Below are positions 35,102 to 47,199 of a DNA stretch of 64,000 bases, in pieces. Each line of letters opens with the position of its first letter. Position 1 is the first letter of the stretch. This DNA is from Sambucus nigra (taxonomy: Eukaryota > Streptophyta > Magnoliopsida > Dipsacales > Adoxaceae): NCBI GenBank assembly GCA_949130495.1, contig OX422213.1:56139678-56203677 (forward strand), written 5' to 3'. The position numbers and the translations under genes were made by a program. The notes beneath the pieces are model-generated. The model was not told the origin of the DNA. It was given only the letters and a program-made list of their open reading frames with translations, and did not search any database.

Positions 35102-35869
35102 CATGGCTTTGTTCATCAAGGCTGAATAGTTAGCAGTCTCTAAAGACGACAATCTAGATTTAATGACTAACTTAAGTCCATTGAGAAATCGGTTGCACAT
35201 ATCTTCCTCATTCGGTATAAACCTCGAAGCAAACCGAGATAAAGTTGTAAGTTTAGCTTCGTATTCCCTAACAGTCATGCTTCCCTGATTCAACATGAAA
35301 TATTCTTTCTCCTTTTGTTTTTGATACATTGGGGGAAAATACTTATCATACAAAGATTTGACAAAAGCATCTCATGAGATCACATTCCCACCTCCTAGAG
35401 TAATCAACAAATGTTTTGTGGCATCCCACCAATATTTAGCTTCTCCTTTCAGCATATACGTCGCCAAGGTCACTCATTGATTTTTAGGCATTCTCATTAA
35501 CCCGAAAATAAGTTCAATCTCTTTAACCCATACTTCCGCCTCTTCTGGATCAGCCGCTCCTTTAAATGAGGGTGGATTCATTTTAATAAATTTCTCATGT
35601 AAAGTACTCCTTTCTTCCCGGTGAATCACCTCCTCAGCCCTGGCCAATGCTTGTGCCTCCAGTTTCCTGGCCTGTTATTCTTCCATCTGAGACATAAATC
35701 TAGCTTGCTGCTCTGCCATTAAAGTCATAGCGCGTGCCATTTTTTACATATCTGTCAGTTGTTCTGGCTCGGGTTCCACATTTATCTGAACAGATTGCTC
35801 AACCTCCGCTTCTGCTAGAATATTTGAAGCCTCATCTTCTATTCTCATATTTACAATACCTCGTTCCAT
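35102..35869 (-). pseudogene. Element A gag, N-terminal part
   Basis: ATG at 35869 on the minus strand, then an acidic/Gln-rich N-terminus with stops near 35748 and 35680. The core follows, including the 84-codon open stretch 35353-35099 (REYEAKLTTLSRFASRF, CNRFLNGLKL) typical of Ty3/gypsy gag. The gene stops at 35102, where element C inserted, and resumes at 21411 with a zinc-knuckle region. Confidence 0.85.
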
Positions 35870-36015
35870 TCTCTTGTATCTGAAATGAATTAAAGATATA
35901 ACAACATGTAGATATACATATCTTTCCTAACATAATCGTTAGTATCAAATAAAATATATTTCTAACATGCACTGGCAAATCTAGACTCTTGTCACTCCAG
36001 AACCTCTAAAACCTA

Positions 36016-36028
36016 GGCTCTAATACCA
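36016..36028 (-). promoter_or_regulatory. Element A primer binding site (tRNA-Met)
   Basis: The minus strand reads TGGTATTAGAGCC, five bases inside the LTR end. One base differs from the usual initiator tRNA-Met site. Confidence 0.85.
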
Positions 36029-36033
36029 AAAGT

Positions 36034-38362
36034 TGACACACCCCAACCCAATTACTTATAATTAACTCTGAAAGTCAAAGTGAGTCACACCATAATTAAT
36101 CTAACCAAACCACAAACACGAGTTTTAATTTCACAGTCATAATTGTAAATCCATATAATTGAAAGACTTTTTACAACATCAGAGTAGTCATGTCCATAAA
36201 AACTTTCTTGAAGGATAAGTTAACTTAATTACATCATTTACATTTACAAAAAATCATTGTTTCTCCCATTCCTGGCTAACCCAACCCAATTTCCTAAATT
36301 TGCCAATGACATCGCATTACCCGAAAAAAAATGTGAACATAGAAACCATGAGTAAAATAGCCCAGTGAATGCATCACTACTATACTACTGCATGAATTTA
36401 AATACAATAAATTATGTTCATATAATTTTGTATTAACTTATCCGGCTCATTCATAATGAATGACCAACTTTTTTGAATTATGATTCACATATCCTGTCTA
36501 AATAGACAACTCTCCCCTATTCTTGGTCGAGGAGTAACCCCTTGTCATTAATAGACAAATCTCCCCCATTTCGGGTCGATGAGTAACCTCCCATTTCGGT
36601 AAACCGAAATGAACAATTTTATATTTATAACATTATGATCATATTCGTAATAGTATACATATACATCATTCCACTGAGTACACTCACCTTGGGTTGTCAA
36701 CTATGTATTTATGTTTCCTTCGAGTGGAGCTGAACTGGGTTGATTAGACCTTACACCTGTCAATCCAACTAAATCAGTACTGAATCTCAATCATAAGTAT
36801 TATCCTAACATAATTATGTAACTTTCGATGACTATACAACAACATTATAATTCCACTTTAGTCACATTTCATGAAACATGAGTAAAGACAAAACAATGGT
36901 ACACATGTTGATAAAGTTATGAACATTCAACCGTAGGAAATAACTCATAAGGGATTTATAATTGAACCCAAGTAAATATGAAAACATACTTCTCAACGTA
37001 TGTACACATGAAACATGTACTCAAAATTCTCTTTAGAAAGAGGAGATAACCATATTCTTTCATGGGGTATTCAGTATGGCCTTAAATTATTGTCTTCTAT
37101 ACTCAACCATCCTATATTCCCAAATTGTATAAATACAAGTGTCCAACCTTATCAATATGAAAACATATATGAATATAATTTCCATTACAAGTGACGGTGT
37201 ACTTTTTCAAGCTCCCTACCGCAAGTTATGACCATTTCTTTACAACACAAGAAATCTTCCTTACAAGCTCCTCTATTGTTCCTTCGACTTCCCAGAATTT
37301 TCAAAATTTTTCTACAACATAACTTTCCATAATTTTCAATTCATTTTCAGTAAACAAACCGAATTGTACATAATTAAAGTTTCATAAATTTTTGACTTCA
37401 TTTTCTATGTCAAAAGCTTGACAAAACGCAGGGCATACCGAAATGAAATATACAAACAACAACTATATACCAACTTGCTACCATCACTACGGAGAAACCA
37501 CAAGGTGTTAAATCCTAATTATCGAATATGATATGAATACGTGAGTCTAATTTCATATCCAATTGGAATTTCTCAATTAAAGCAATCACACAAAGAGATA
37601 TATAAGTTTGAATACAAGGGGTTTCAATACAAAGCAATTTTAAGGGTTTGTACATTCAATTTAACTTAAACTTTCATCTAACCATACCTATATATAAATA
37701 GATGAAACTTTAGTAAAAAAATTATTATTTATATAATATAAATCATTAATATTAGAAAAATAACAATAATTTCAATTAGGATTACCTTTGAGACTTTTAT
37801 GTAATTTCTATAGATTTTTCTACACTTTTTCTCCTCACTTTTTCTTCCTAAACATCTACTTTCTCTTTCCTCAAGCTAACAAAACTTGAAACTGAACCTA
37901 GGGCATAATTTGATGAAGATATAAGTTAGAGGTAGAGTTTTAAGTCGGCCAAGGCTGCCTCCAAATCCAAACAATCAAATTAAACCATTTGGTTTAATAA
38001 AAGACAATTTACCACTTTAAGGGAATTGATAGATTTGCCCCTTGTTCGTAAATTTGGCCTAACTTCTTACTCGTACATCCGTATGATGCACCATTTGTTG
38101 TGTTACAACCCTAACTTATATGTATACAATTATATAGTTTTCACCTCAAGTCAATTGTTAAGTTATAAAGGTCAAAACTAGTCTTAAACAGGGACATTTC
38201 TATCGAAAATAACAAAAAATTTCGTTTGTAAATAATTCGACATTTCATGATTTATGAAAGTAGGATTAGACTAAACATAATCACTTAACACTAGATATAC
38301 TAATAACACATCCTTAATATCACATAAGGTAGGCATGAAACGTTTGGTGAACAATTGAAACA
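36034..38362 (-). repeat. Element A 5' LTR, complete
   Basis: About 2.33 kb, TG to CA on the minus strand. It shows the unoccupied site of solo LTR B (CACATAAGGTAGGCATGAAAC near 38320). Confidence 0.88.
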
Positions 38363-39662
38363 TTTGGCGATGGTTCCAAAAAGTTGTCAGTATAACAAAC
38401 AATCAAAACTTTTGGCTACAATTTTGATTTTTTTTCCAAAAAACTAAATGAAATATCTAATAATTTTGTAAAAAATTGGGTACTCAGACCAAGTTTATCA
38501 TTCATTATTTCTTATCCATTTTCATAAAATGAATATATCATGTAACTCACCTTATGGAGAGGAACGCATATGACCTTTGATCTATCATGTTTGAGGTATG
38601 GGTTCCATATTAACTAACACTCAAATGTACCCAAATATTAATTTGGTCAAAATATTAAATTGTGTAAAAACACCAAATTTCAAACAATCCCCCATGTGAA
38701 TGAAATTTGGGTTGAAAAAAGAATTTGAATGAACACCACATAGACATAAAGAGAGATTATTGATGAAAAAGTGTTGTGTCAGTAAAGATACATTAGGGAT
38801 TTAAAGCTTCCCACATGATAGACTATTGGGTTTAGTGGCAAATCAATTAACACAATGCCTAAATTATTCAACCATTTTTGTAAACCAAGATCATAGAAAT
38901 TATAGTCTTTCTTGGAACACTATTGGTCCTTATTTTTGTGTCCATTTTGGACTTGTACACCTTATGGTTTCATGAGTGTGCTAGATAATTGAGCCGTTTA
39001 TCATCCTCATAAAAATGGCCCCTTCTTACCACATAGGTGATTTCCATTACGATTATCCTCCTAACGTCCCACTTAATCATTAAGTTAAAGTTTAAAAAAT
39101 CATTAAAAGTAAATTTCATCCTATTACACGCGATAAATAGTGCACCGTCTCATCACAGGAATGGAAAAAATAATTATGTTCTCAATACTAAATAAGTCAC
39201 ACATAATGAGGTTGTCAGATTGAGACTATTGGGATCTCTAGTCATTTAGGTTGAGTTTCCATTATGGAGCTGTTTAGTGCTTTTACAGGCTTTAGCCCAT
39301 TCTCCTTAATAAACTTTATTTTCTCTCTCCTTAGTGCATCCACATTTTTTCTCATTAAACTTAATGTCAATACCGAAAAGAGAACAAATTATATATGGTC
39401 TTATGTCAACGACTAATAGGTCGTTAATTTCCATTGTATTCTAGTCTCTATAAACAATTATTGTCCATTGCAACAATATGCATTGTAATGGTCAGCTGGG
39501 AATATCCTCATTAAAAATATCAAAGGCACCCTCCTTCTTCCTTTGTGTTTTTCAATCAATAAATTAATATTCCATAACTAATTTAATATAACTATTTATT
39601 AAAATAATTTCCAAAAATTAGAACATCCAATTTTTCTAATATATCAACTAAAAAATATGAGC
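38363..39662. other. AT-rich flank without recognised genes
   Basis: No family, RNA gene or long ORF was recognised on either strand. Confidence 0.5.
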
Positions 39663-40399
39663 CTCTATAAGAAAAAAGACTTTTAGTTGCAAAAAAAAAT
39701 TGTAACTAATCATTTAAAATTTGCTACTAAATCATTTAGTGACAAAATTTTTTTGTCACCACATGGATACTAAAGACTTGCTGCTAATACCTTTAGTGAC
39801 AATATTTTGGCATTTGCTACTACATGTTACAAATTTAGCAGCAAACAAATTTTGCTACTAAATGATGTATTTTTAGTGAAAAATTATTTGGTACAAAAAA
39901 TGGAAATGGAAATGGATACGAATATGGATACTCTATAAAAATATTCGAGAAAACGGATACATATACGAATAGTAGTAGTATCCCACACGGATAATCCGTA
40001 TCTAATACGGAGTATCCATTTTACCGGATATCCATATCTGTCTAACAAAGTGTAAAATATTAGTTATATAATATTTTATATATAAACTAAAACTTAAAAT
40101 AAAAATTGGACATAACCATAATTATATAAACTTTAAAAATCTAACATAACGCTAACCTAATAACCAAAAACAAAACACGGTCCTCTCCTCATTTCCCCAA
40201 AGCCCTTACCTCTTCCCTCTGATCTCCCCTGTGTTGCCCTTCGAGGCTCCGATCTCCGATGCGTTGTCCTTCGATCTCCCCTGCACTATCCTCCGATCTC
40301 CCCCCTGTCTGACACTGTCTCTTCCATCTCCGAGATCGCTGTCTCTTCACTTCGAGATCATTGTATCTTTTAGCTCACTTGGTCCGGTCCAATAACATG

Positions 40400-40650
40400 T
40401 GTGTAAATGTTTGTTTGAAATGTAAGAGTCACTTGGTGTGTAAACACCTCTTCCAGCTCAGTTGGTGTGTAAACGTTTTTTCACAAATGATTTTAAATCA
40501 GATTAGTTTTGCTCACAAATGATTTTATCTTTGTTTGAAATGTAAGAGTCACAAATGATTTTTGATGTATGTTATTCAGTATTTTAGCTCTGTTTGAAAT
40601 GCAAGAGTCACAAATGATTTGAAATGTATCTTCGAGACTGAAAAATTAGT
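40400..40650. repeat. Short direct repeats upstream of the H1 transposase
   Basis: GTTTGAAATGTAAGAGTCAC recurs about three times (near 40412, 40534 and 40590, the last with one change), with CACAAATGATTT and GATGTATGTTATTCAGT between copies. Confidence 0.65.
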
Positions 40651-41117
40651 TTCAGATGTATGTTATTCAGTGTTGATGAGATGAGATGAATAACATATTA
40701 GTTTCATATGGGATATTGGTTTACTATATTGGCTAGCCTATAGTATTTCAGCCGTATATAGACTTTAGGATATTTGTTTGCTATACTTCTATTTCAGATG
40801 TCAGTTGGTTTTCTTTTAGGGGTTGCCATGCCAACCCTTAAAAGCATCAGAAAAAATAGGTTCCAAAGTTTGGGTCATGTGTTAACCAGTTTCAAAGCAA
40901 AGCAAAAAATATATTTACATCTTATTTATTTAGTTATTTATATTAATTCTAGGGTTTGCATTTTGGTTTCACACATTAGAAACACCCAATTTTGATAGCT
41001 TAAAGATATGTTTAGGCACACATTAAAGAGTCTCTAATACACTAATTTTTTTTATATCTTAGTACAATTTTATTTTATTCAGTGTTTTTTTACTAATTAC
41101 TTTTTGTACTCAACACG

Positions 41118-42182
41118 ATGCAGTTTAATATGTCTATAGAAGCTAATAAAAACAATCCTTCCACGCACGAATCTTCTCCTGTTCCAGTGGAGAGTATTTC
41201 GTCGAATCACGCAAGTGTTGCTAGTGAGAACAAAGCTAGTGAGAACAAAGCGCAGAACAAAAAACTTACATCTAATGTGTGGTTTGACTTTAATAGAGAG
41301 GTTCATCCAGATAATTTTGTTACGACGACTTGCACCCATTGTAAAAGAAAGTTTGATGTAGGGAGTTCAAAAGGAACCTCACACTTGAGCAACCATATCA
41401 AATCGTGTAAACGTAAGGTTGCGAGTGGAGGAGACATTTGACAGAAACTTATTGGTGCAGTTAAGTCATCGACTGATCTGGTTCCAAAGTTTGGCACTTA
41501 CAAATTTGACCCGGATGTGGAGAGACTTTTATTTGCTCAAATGGTTCCTAAACATGATTATTCCTTTCTTATGGTCGAGCATGAGTACTTCAGGTATTGG
41601 ATTTCTTATTGTTGCCCTACTTACAAATTTCGATCAAGAGTTACTGTGAGAAATTATTTAAAAAGAGGTTTTAAATGTGAAAAAGATAAACTTTACAAGA
41701 GCATTGAAAGTCTTTCATCTAGGGTTAGCCTCACTACAAACATCTGAACTCCTAAACATCAAGGAACTGGGTATTGTTGTTTGAGTTTCCATTACATAGA
41801 TAATGAATGGAAATTGCATAAGAAAATAGTTTCTTTTTGCTGGATCGAATGTCCACATGAGGCTGAAAAGGTAGTTGAATGGGTGAAGACTAGAATCTTA
41901 GAGTGAAATATTGATAAACAACTTATGACTATTACGGTTGATAATGATGGATACAATAAGCCAATGGTAAAGCATATTAAGTCGTGGTTGAATGGTAAGA
42001 AAGTTCTTCTCCAAAATGGTGATATGTTTCATACTCGTTGCACTGCTCATATTATTAATTTGATTGTTAGGAATGGGTTGAAAGTGATTGATACTTTTAT
42101 TGAGAGAATTCGTAACAGTGTTAAGCACGTTGGTACATCACTTCAAAGAAATCAAATTTGGAATGAAAAATTATATATTTAA
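41118..42182 (+). pseudogene. hAT transposase (RICESLEEPER-like), partial
   Basis: ATG at 41118; one frame throughout, with stops at 41439, 41745, 41904 and 42180. The BED zinc finger CTHCKRKFDVGSS...HLSNHIKSC lies at 41331-41410 and binds element ends. The core includes VERLLFAQMVPKHDYSFL and HTRCTAHIINLIVRNGL, the conserved hAT segment. The usual middle (through SLTTNI, which fits the WTS region) is only partly kept, and the C-terminal dimerisation domain is missing. No frameshift. Not functional. Confidence 0.87.
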
Positions 42183-43009
42183 TTGGTTGATTAAATTAGT
42201 GTTTAATATGCTATGTGTATCTTAATGTATCTTAAACAATAAAAATGGATAAGGATATTATCCGAATCCGGGAAATCCGAGAGGATACGGATATGGATAG
42301 TTGAAATTATTATTCGGGTGGATAAGGATACAGATACGAATAGTGTGGAGTTTTGGCAGATACGAATGTGGATACTATGGTATCCGCTCCGTATCCGTCC
42401 GTTTTACACCCTTACCTCCACTAATAGTTATTGCATTCAATTTTCATATTTTATGCATAAAATAATTAACTAGTAATGGTTAATGCATTCAATTTTCATA
42501 TTTAATAATACTTAAGATAATTAAGAGAAACAAGTAAGAACTTTTATTCTTCATTGCTTCACAAAACAATCAAAACATATTTATAAGGTTTAATTACACT
42601 TAGGCCCCTGAACTATCCTCCCCCCCCCCCCCCCCCCAACGCTTCACCACCAATGCTTTAACTTTTTTCCAATTTGCCTCCCTAACTTTAAAAAAGGTTA
42701 CAGTACCGCACCTGCCGTCCAACTCCGTTAACTTTAGGCAACATCCCGTTAGTTATGTGCGTGGCACATCACTTTAAGCAAGGACCTTTGTGTCCAAACC
42801 TAATTGTTTTTTTTAATTATAAATAAAAGCAAAAATATTTAAAAATTACGAAAATACCAAAAATATTTAAAAATATAAAAAAAACTTGGAAAAAATTCTA
42901 AAATTCCGAATATAAATTTAAAAATTTTTAAAATAAAAAGATAATATTTAAAATGTGCAAAATTCTAAAAAATATTTACTCTAAAAATATACCAAAACAA
43001 GAAATTATT

Positions 43010-43735
43010 TCATGCAATAAAAGAATGATTTTCATCAATATAAATTATTTTCAGGATATAAAATATGATTTCTAGCATGAAAAATTCTAAAAAAATAATT
43101 TAAAAACTAAATTTAAAATACTAATAGTTATTTAAAAATACAATAAAATACAAAAAAACATTTAAAAAAATAGAAGTTCATACAAAATATAAAATGATTT
43201 CCATCAATAATAAATCATTTCCATTAAATACAAATTATTTCCTGCAGTAAAAAAATAATTTTTCGACAATACACAATTATTTTCAGCATATAAAAAAAAG
43301 GATTTCTAGCAATTAAAAATTTATTTCCATCGACAATAAATTATTTCAAACAAAATAAATTTATTTCAATCATATAAAAATGATTCCAACAAAATAATTA
43401 TTTTAGAAAAATAATTCAGCAAATATAAAAATGATTTTCAATAATAATAAATTATTTTCAGTAAACAAAAAATATTTCTAGTAATAGAAAAATATTTCCA
43501 GCATATAAAAATGATACCAATAAATAAAAATTAATTTTCAGCAACAAAAATTGTTTTCAGCAAGAAAAAAATGATTTGCAGCAATAAAAAAGTATTTTCA
43601 ACATACAAAAATGATTCCATCAGATTAAAAAATTATTTTCAGAAATAATAAAGTATTTTCAGCATATAAAAATGATTTTCAGCAAATAAAAAATGATTTT
43701 CAACAGTATAAAATTACTTTCAGAATAGATTGATC
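43010..43735. repeat. Degenerate short repeats inside the Mutator-like element
   Basis: Many diverged copies of about 25-30 bases built on CAGCATATAAAAATGATTTTCAGCAA and TAAATTATTTCCA. Copy number and exact period cannot be fixed by eye. Confidence 0.7.
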
Positions 43736-43844
43736 AAGAAAAAAACATCAAAACAAATCATAAACATCAAAACCTCCAAAAAAAATGGGGAAAAAAACAA
43801 AATTTCCCAAATAAATTTCTAGAAAACAGATCTAAACAGGGGGT

Positions 43845-44060
43845 ATAGGGTTGGGAGAGCAGGGGGCGCTGAGGCGGGGGAGGAGGGGCGTGGGGTGGGT
43901 TGGGTGGTAAGTGTGTGGGGGTGTAGAAAGGTGTTGGGGGTGTTGGGGGGGGGTGTCTCTGCCATGGAGATGGAGAGAGAGAGAAAAAAGAGAAAAAAAA
44001 GAGAGGGAGAGGGGGGAGAAAGAGAGAGAGGTGGAAAAGAGGGAAAAGGAAAAAAAACAT
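43845..44060 (+). repeat. G-rich then purine-only tract
   Basis: Repeated GGG runs (GGGGTGTAG, GTTGGGGGTGTTGGGGGGGG) up to 43955, then an almost pure A/G stretch (GAGAGAGAAAAAAGAG...) to about 44055. Open frames in this tract are compositional. Confidence 0.85.
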
Positions 44061-44389
44061 GTTTGGACACAAATGCCCCTACTTTAAGTCATGTGCCATG
44101 CACATGCTTAACGTTTCCCGCAAAAAAATAACGGAATTAGATGGCAGGAGGGATAAATGTAGCCATTTTCAAAGTTAGGGGGTGTTAATTGGAAAAATCG
44201 AAAGGTGGCATGGTGAAGTGCTAGGGGGTCAAAGTTCAGGGGCCTTACGTATAATTAACCCTATTTATAATATTGTATACTCATTGTGCCAATCAATATT
44301 TGAACTATTACACATCAAAATCAAGTAAAATACACCAATTACATAAATCATTTCACCGTTCACAAAAATAAAAATAAAAAACAAGTACA

Positions 44390-45475
44390 ATGGAAATAGA
44401 TATAAGACGATTGATCATTTATACTTTATGCATCTCTTCTGCTACACACATATTATTACATGCTACACAATTAGATAACTCCTCAAGTTTTTCAAAAAGG
44501 TCATCCATTCGTTCTTTCGTTATAGCATTCTCCCTTAGAGCTTTATTTGCTTCTCTCCTCACCTCGTCAGCTTACCTTCTTGCCTCATTAGCATCTCTCA
44601 TAGCCTCAGCAACTTGTCTATCCCTCTCAATATCTTTCTCTCTTTACATAGCTTCAAGTTGTTTGGTCTTAGAACCAACCCCTTATCCATGTAAATATCT
44701 AGAGCGACACCTTAAAATATTTTGAAATGCTGTTACATTATCTAGATCTACACCATCTTCAAATTGTGATGCAAGTGTTTCTTTTACCTCCTCTAATTAA
44801 TAGTTGTAAACAATGTATCATTTATGATAATGTTATTATAAAAAAATGGTAGTAAAAAAAAACTTGAAAACATCTTACATATACACTTCCAGCCTTTGGA
44901 GTAAGCTAATTGTCCTTTCTTTTGCTCCAATGAGTCGTATACCACACCTTTGTCATAGGTACGGGATCTCCAGTTTCCTTGTCATACTATAAATAAAGTA
45001 TTACAACCAATAACAAAAAAATTAAATAATTACCAAATATAACGTTTTAAAGAAATATGTGGTACCATCTCATACTCCACGAAATCCTTTAGTGCCACTA
45101 CAAAATGTAGAATTTGTTGCTTAGATCGATTGATCGAGTTAATTTCACTTCTTTTATGAAAATAACACAAGGCATTTTATTTCAATAAAACATTAAAATA
45201 ATTCGCATGAAAAAAGAAGTACTTAAATTTAATATAATGTTGTACTTTGCGTCAACAAATGTTCCACAAAGATCAATCCATTTATCATCTGATGAGAATT
45301 CTGGTGGATAACACTCAAGAGCTGGTTTGAAGGAGTCGTGTGGTTTGAAGTGTTCACAATGCATTTTTGACTGGAAGTTACGGAATTGAGTATGGAGTTG
45401 ATCCATTACTACAGACTTTATATTTTCATCGTTTGGACATTAAGACTTATCCTATTTAAAACAAAAGAAAACATT
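44390..45475 (-). pseudogene. C1 TNP1-like transposase, C-terminal exons
   Basis: The minus strand gives CKMHCEHFKPHDSFKPALEC-type residues and KWIDLCGTFVDAKYN (45406-45240), a short exon with NRSKQQILH (about 45150-45070), and a final coiled-coil exon (ERDRQVAEAMRDANEARR, ADEVRREANKALRENA, 44640-44400). This is the plant Ptta/En-Spm (PF03004-type) layout. Stops interrupt the last exon. The plus-strand ORF at 44390-44725 is its shadow. The N-terminal exons lie beyond H2 at 59640-60466. Confidence 0.75.
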
Positions 45476-46631
45476 AAAACTAACTATATATGGGGCTATT
45501 AGGGATGTAAACGAATATTTAAAAATCCGCATCTGTTCGATATCTGAATCTGAATTTGCGGATATTTATCCGAAAAAATAGAAATGGATACGAATATGGA
45601 TAATCTATAAAAACATTAAAGAAAATGGATACGGATATGGATAGTACTAGTATCCAACACGGATAATCCGTATCCGATGCAAAGTATCTATTTTGCCGGA
45701 TATCCATTTTATTGGATATCCGTATCCGTCAAACATATGTTTATAATATTACTAATAATATTGGTATTAGTATTACGAATAAAATAATATTAAAAAAAAC
45801 TTAATCGTTTCTTCCCCAAAACAAAAGAAACACATACTCCACTAAAAAAAAACACCCTAAAGTTATTATAAAATGCACTACAAGAAAATAGGTTTTTAGT
45901 GATGAAAAATTTTCGTCGCAAAAGGTCTTAATTCGTCGCAAAATCATTTTTGTGACAAAAATATTCCGTCGCCATTTTCATCGCGCTAGAGCCCTCACTA
46001 AAGGGTTTTTAGAGAACGAATTTAAAGTTCTTCACGAAAAATATCTATTGCGACAAAATTTTGCCTCACAAAATCCTATTCAATTAGTCGCTAAAAATAC
46101 AAAAAAATGTTCTGAATGTCTTTTTGTGACCAATAAATTCGTCACAAAAGGTTGTAAAAAGTGTCCATAACAAATTCATCACATAAGAAATGAATTTTTG
46201 TAAATTATTTCATATGAATAATTTTTGTCGCATAAAAATCATCACAAATTTTATTTTAAATTTGAAATGTAATTATTGTAACAACTAAAACCCATTACAT
46301 TCATGTAGCCCAATTAATTGGCAATAATTATAATATGGTTTTTGCTACATGTCAGTGTTCCATAAACATAGAATAATATGAATGATAAATTGAAATTGAA
46401 ATTGAAATTGAAATAGACATAAAGATTGAAATAATAGACTTAATATTATAAAAGTTAACTTGAATAGGGCTAGCTATATTCAACTGAAATAAACAACGAT
46501 TAAGAAAATCGTTATGTTTATTACGATGACATAATAAACGAGACACCTAAAACTATGGTTTGTAATAACACAATAAATAAAAAACAACTAAATCATGGTT
46601 CAGAGTAACATAATAAACAGAAGACAACTAG

Positions 46632-47156
46632 ATCATGGTTTGACTGAGGCCCCCTCGATTCGCCTAAAAGATGCCTCTGTGTGTTGCATAAAGCGCTCAA
46701 GCACCTCCTTCTGACTCGCAATTAGATCTTTCAACTGTGTGACCTCGGACTTCAATGTTTCATTCTTTGCCATAGTTTCCCTAGCAAAAACATATCTTGG
46801 TGTGTCTGGTCAGGGCCCAAAACCTTGACCCTTCATGTAACCCGACCTTTTTCTAAGAACTCTCTCACATATCTGAGCTTCACTTAATTGTAGATCTGTA
46901 TTTTGCTTTAACTCATTCATCTCTTTCTGCAAAATTAAAAGAGAATGTTTTTATTTTGTATAGAAAATAATAACGTTGTTATGACTACACTGATAATTGA
47001 TTTACTTACATAGCACAACTCTGCCTCCGAATTACTCCACCCATTTTTGTTGAAATGGATATCGTGGAAGGGCTGGATTGGTCCCTTTGGCCCAGAATCT
47101 GATACTTTACCATTCTATTACCAAAAACATATCAACGCAAGCACACACACACGCAC

Positions 47157-47199
<43 letters not shown>

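Larger units (their letters stand above)
11720..38362 (-). mobile_element. Element A: Ty3/gypsy chromovirus with nested insertions
   Basis: LTRs of about 2.3 kb at 11720-14017 plus 17593-17627, and at 36034-38362, starting TG and ending CA on the minus strand. The minus-strand order is 5' LTR, primer site, gag, two zinc knuckles, protease, RT, RNase H, integrase, chromodomain, 3' LTR. Removing insertions B and C leaves about 9.4 kb. The chromodomain and LTR style point to the Tekay/Del branch. A hand comparison of the first 120 LTR bases shows about 7 differences, so it is not recent. No matching target duplication was found (TTAAT left, TTTGG right). Confidence 0.88.
39895..42414 (+). mobile_element. 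H1: hAT element, 5' truncated
   Basis: The right end reads CCGTCCGTTTTACACCCTTA, matching the H2 terminus, with subterminal GGATACGGATA-type repeats (42250-42400). The left part starts at about 39895 with GGATACGAATATGGATA repeats matching H2 from its base 95 onward, so about 95 left-end bases are lost. The interior carries a UTR-like CT-rich region at 40190-40370 and a BED-finger transposase. Confidence 0.8.
42587..44261. mobile_element. Mutator-like non-autonomous element, 1675 bp
   Basis: Terminal inverted repeats: GGTTTAATTACACTTAGGCCCCTGAACT on the left is matched by the right end read inverted (GGGTTAATTATACGTAAGGC...), with similarity continuing well over 100 bases (GTTAACTTTAGGC / AACGGAATTAGATGGCAGG region). 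Perfect 9-bp target copies TATTTATAA at 42578-42586 and 44262-44270 fit the Mutator superfamily. The left arm holds a (C)17 run. No transposase. ORFs within the G-rich part are low complexity. Confidence 0.9.

Noticed and set aside
25055..36028. tRNA genes suggested by tRNA-like 3' end matches
   Set aside because: Only the primer-site complements are present; no cloverleaf follows.
41097..41339. Minus-strand ORF over the hAT BED finger
   Set aside because: Shadow of the transposase frame.
43767..44131. Three ORFs in the G-rich/purine tract
   Set aside because: Low-complexity translation (Pro/Leu/Phe or Gly/Glu/Lys runs).
44390..44725. 111-codon plus-strand ORF with a signal-like hydrophobic profile
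   Set aside because: Antisense of the coiled-coil exon of the C1 TNP1-like gene.
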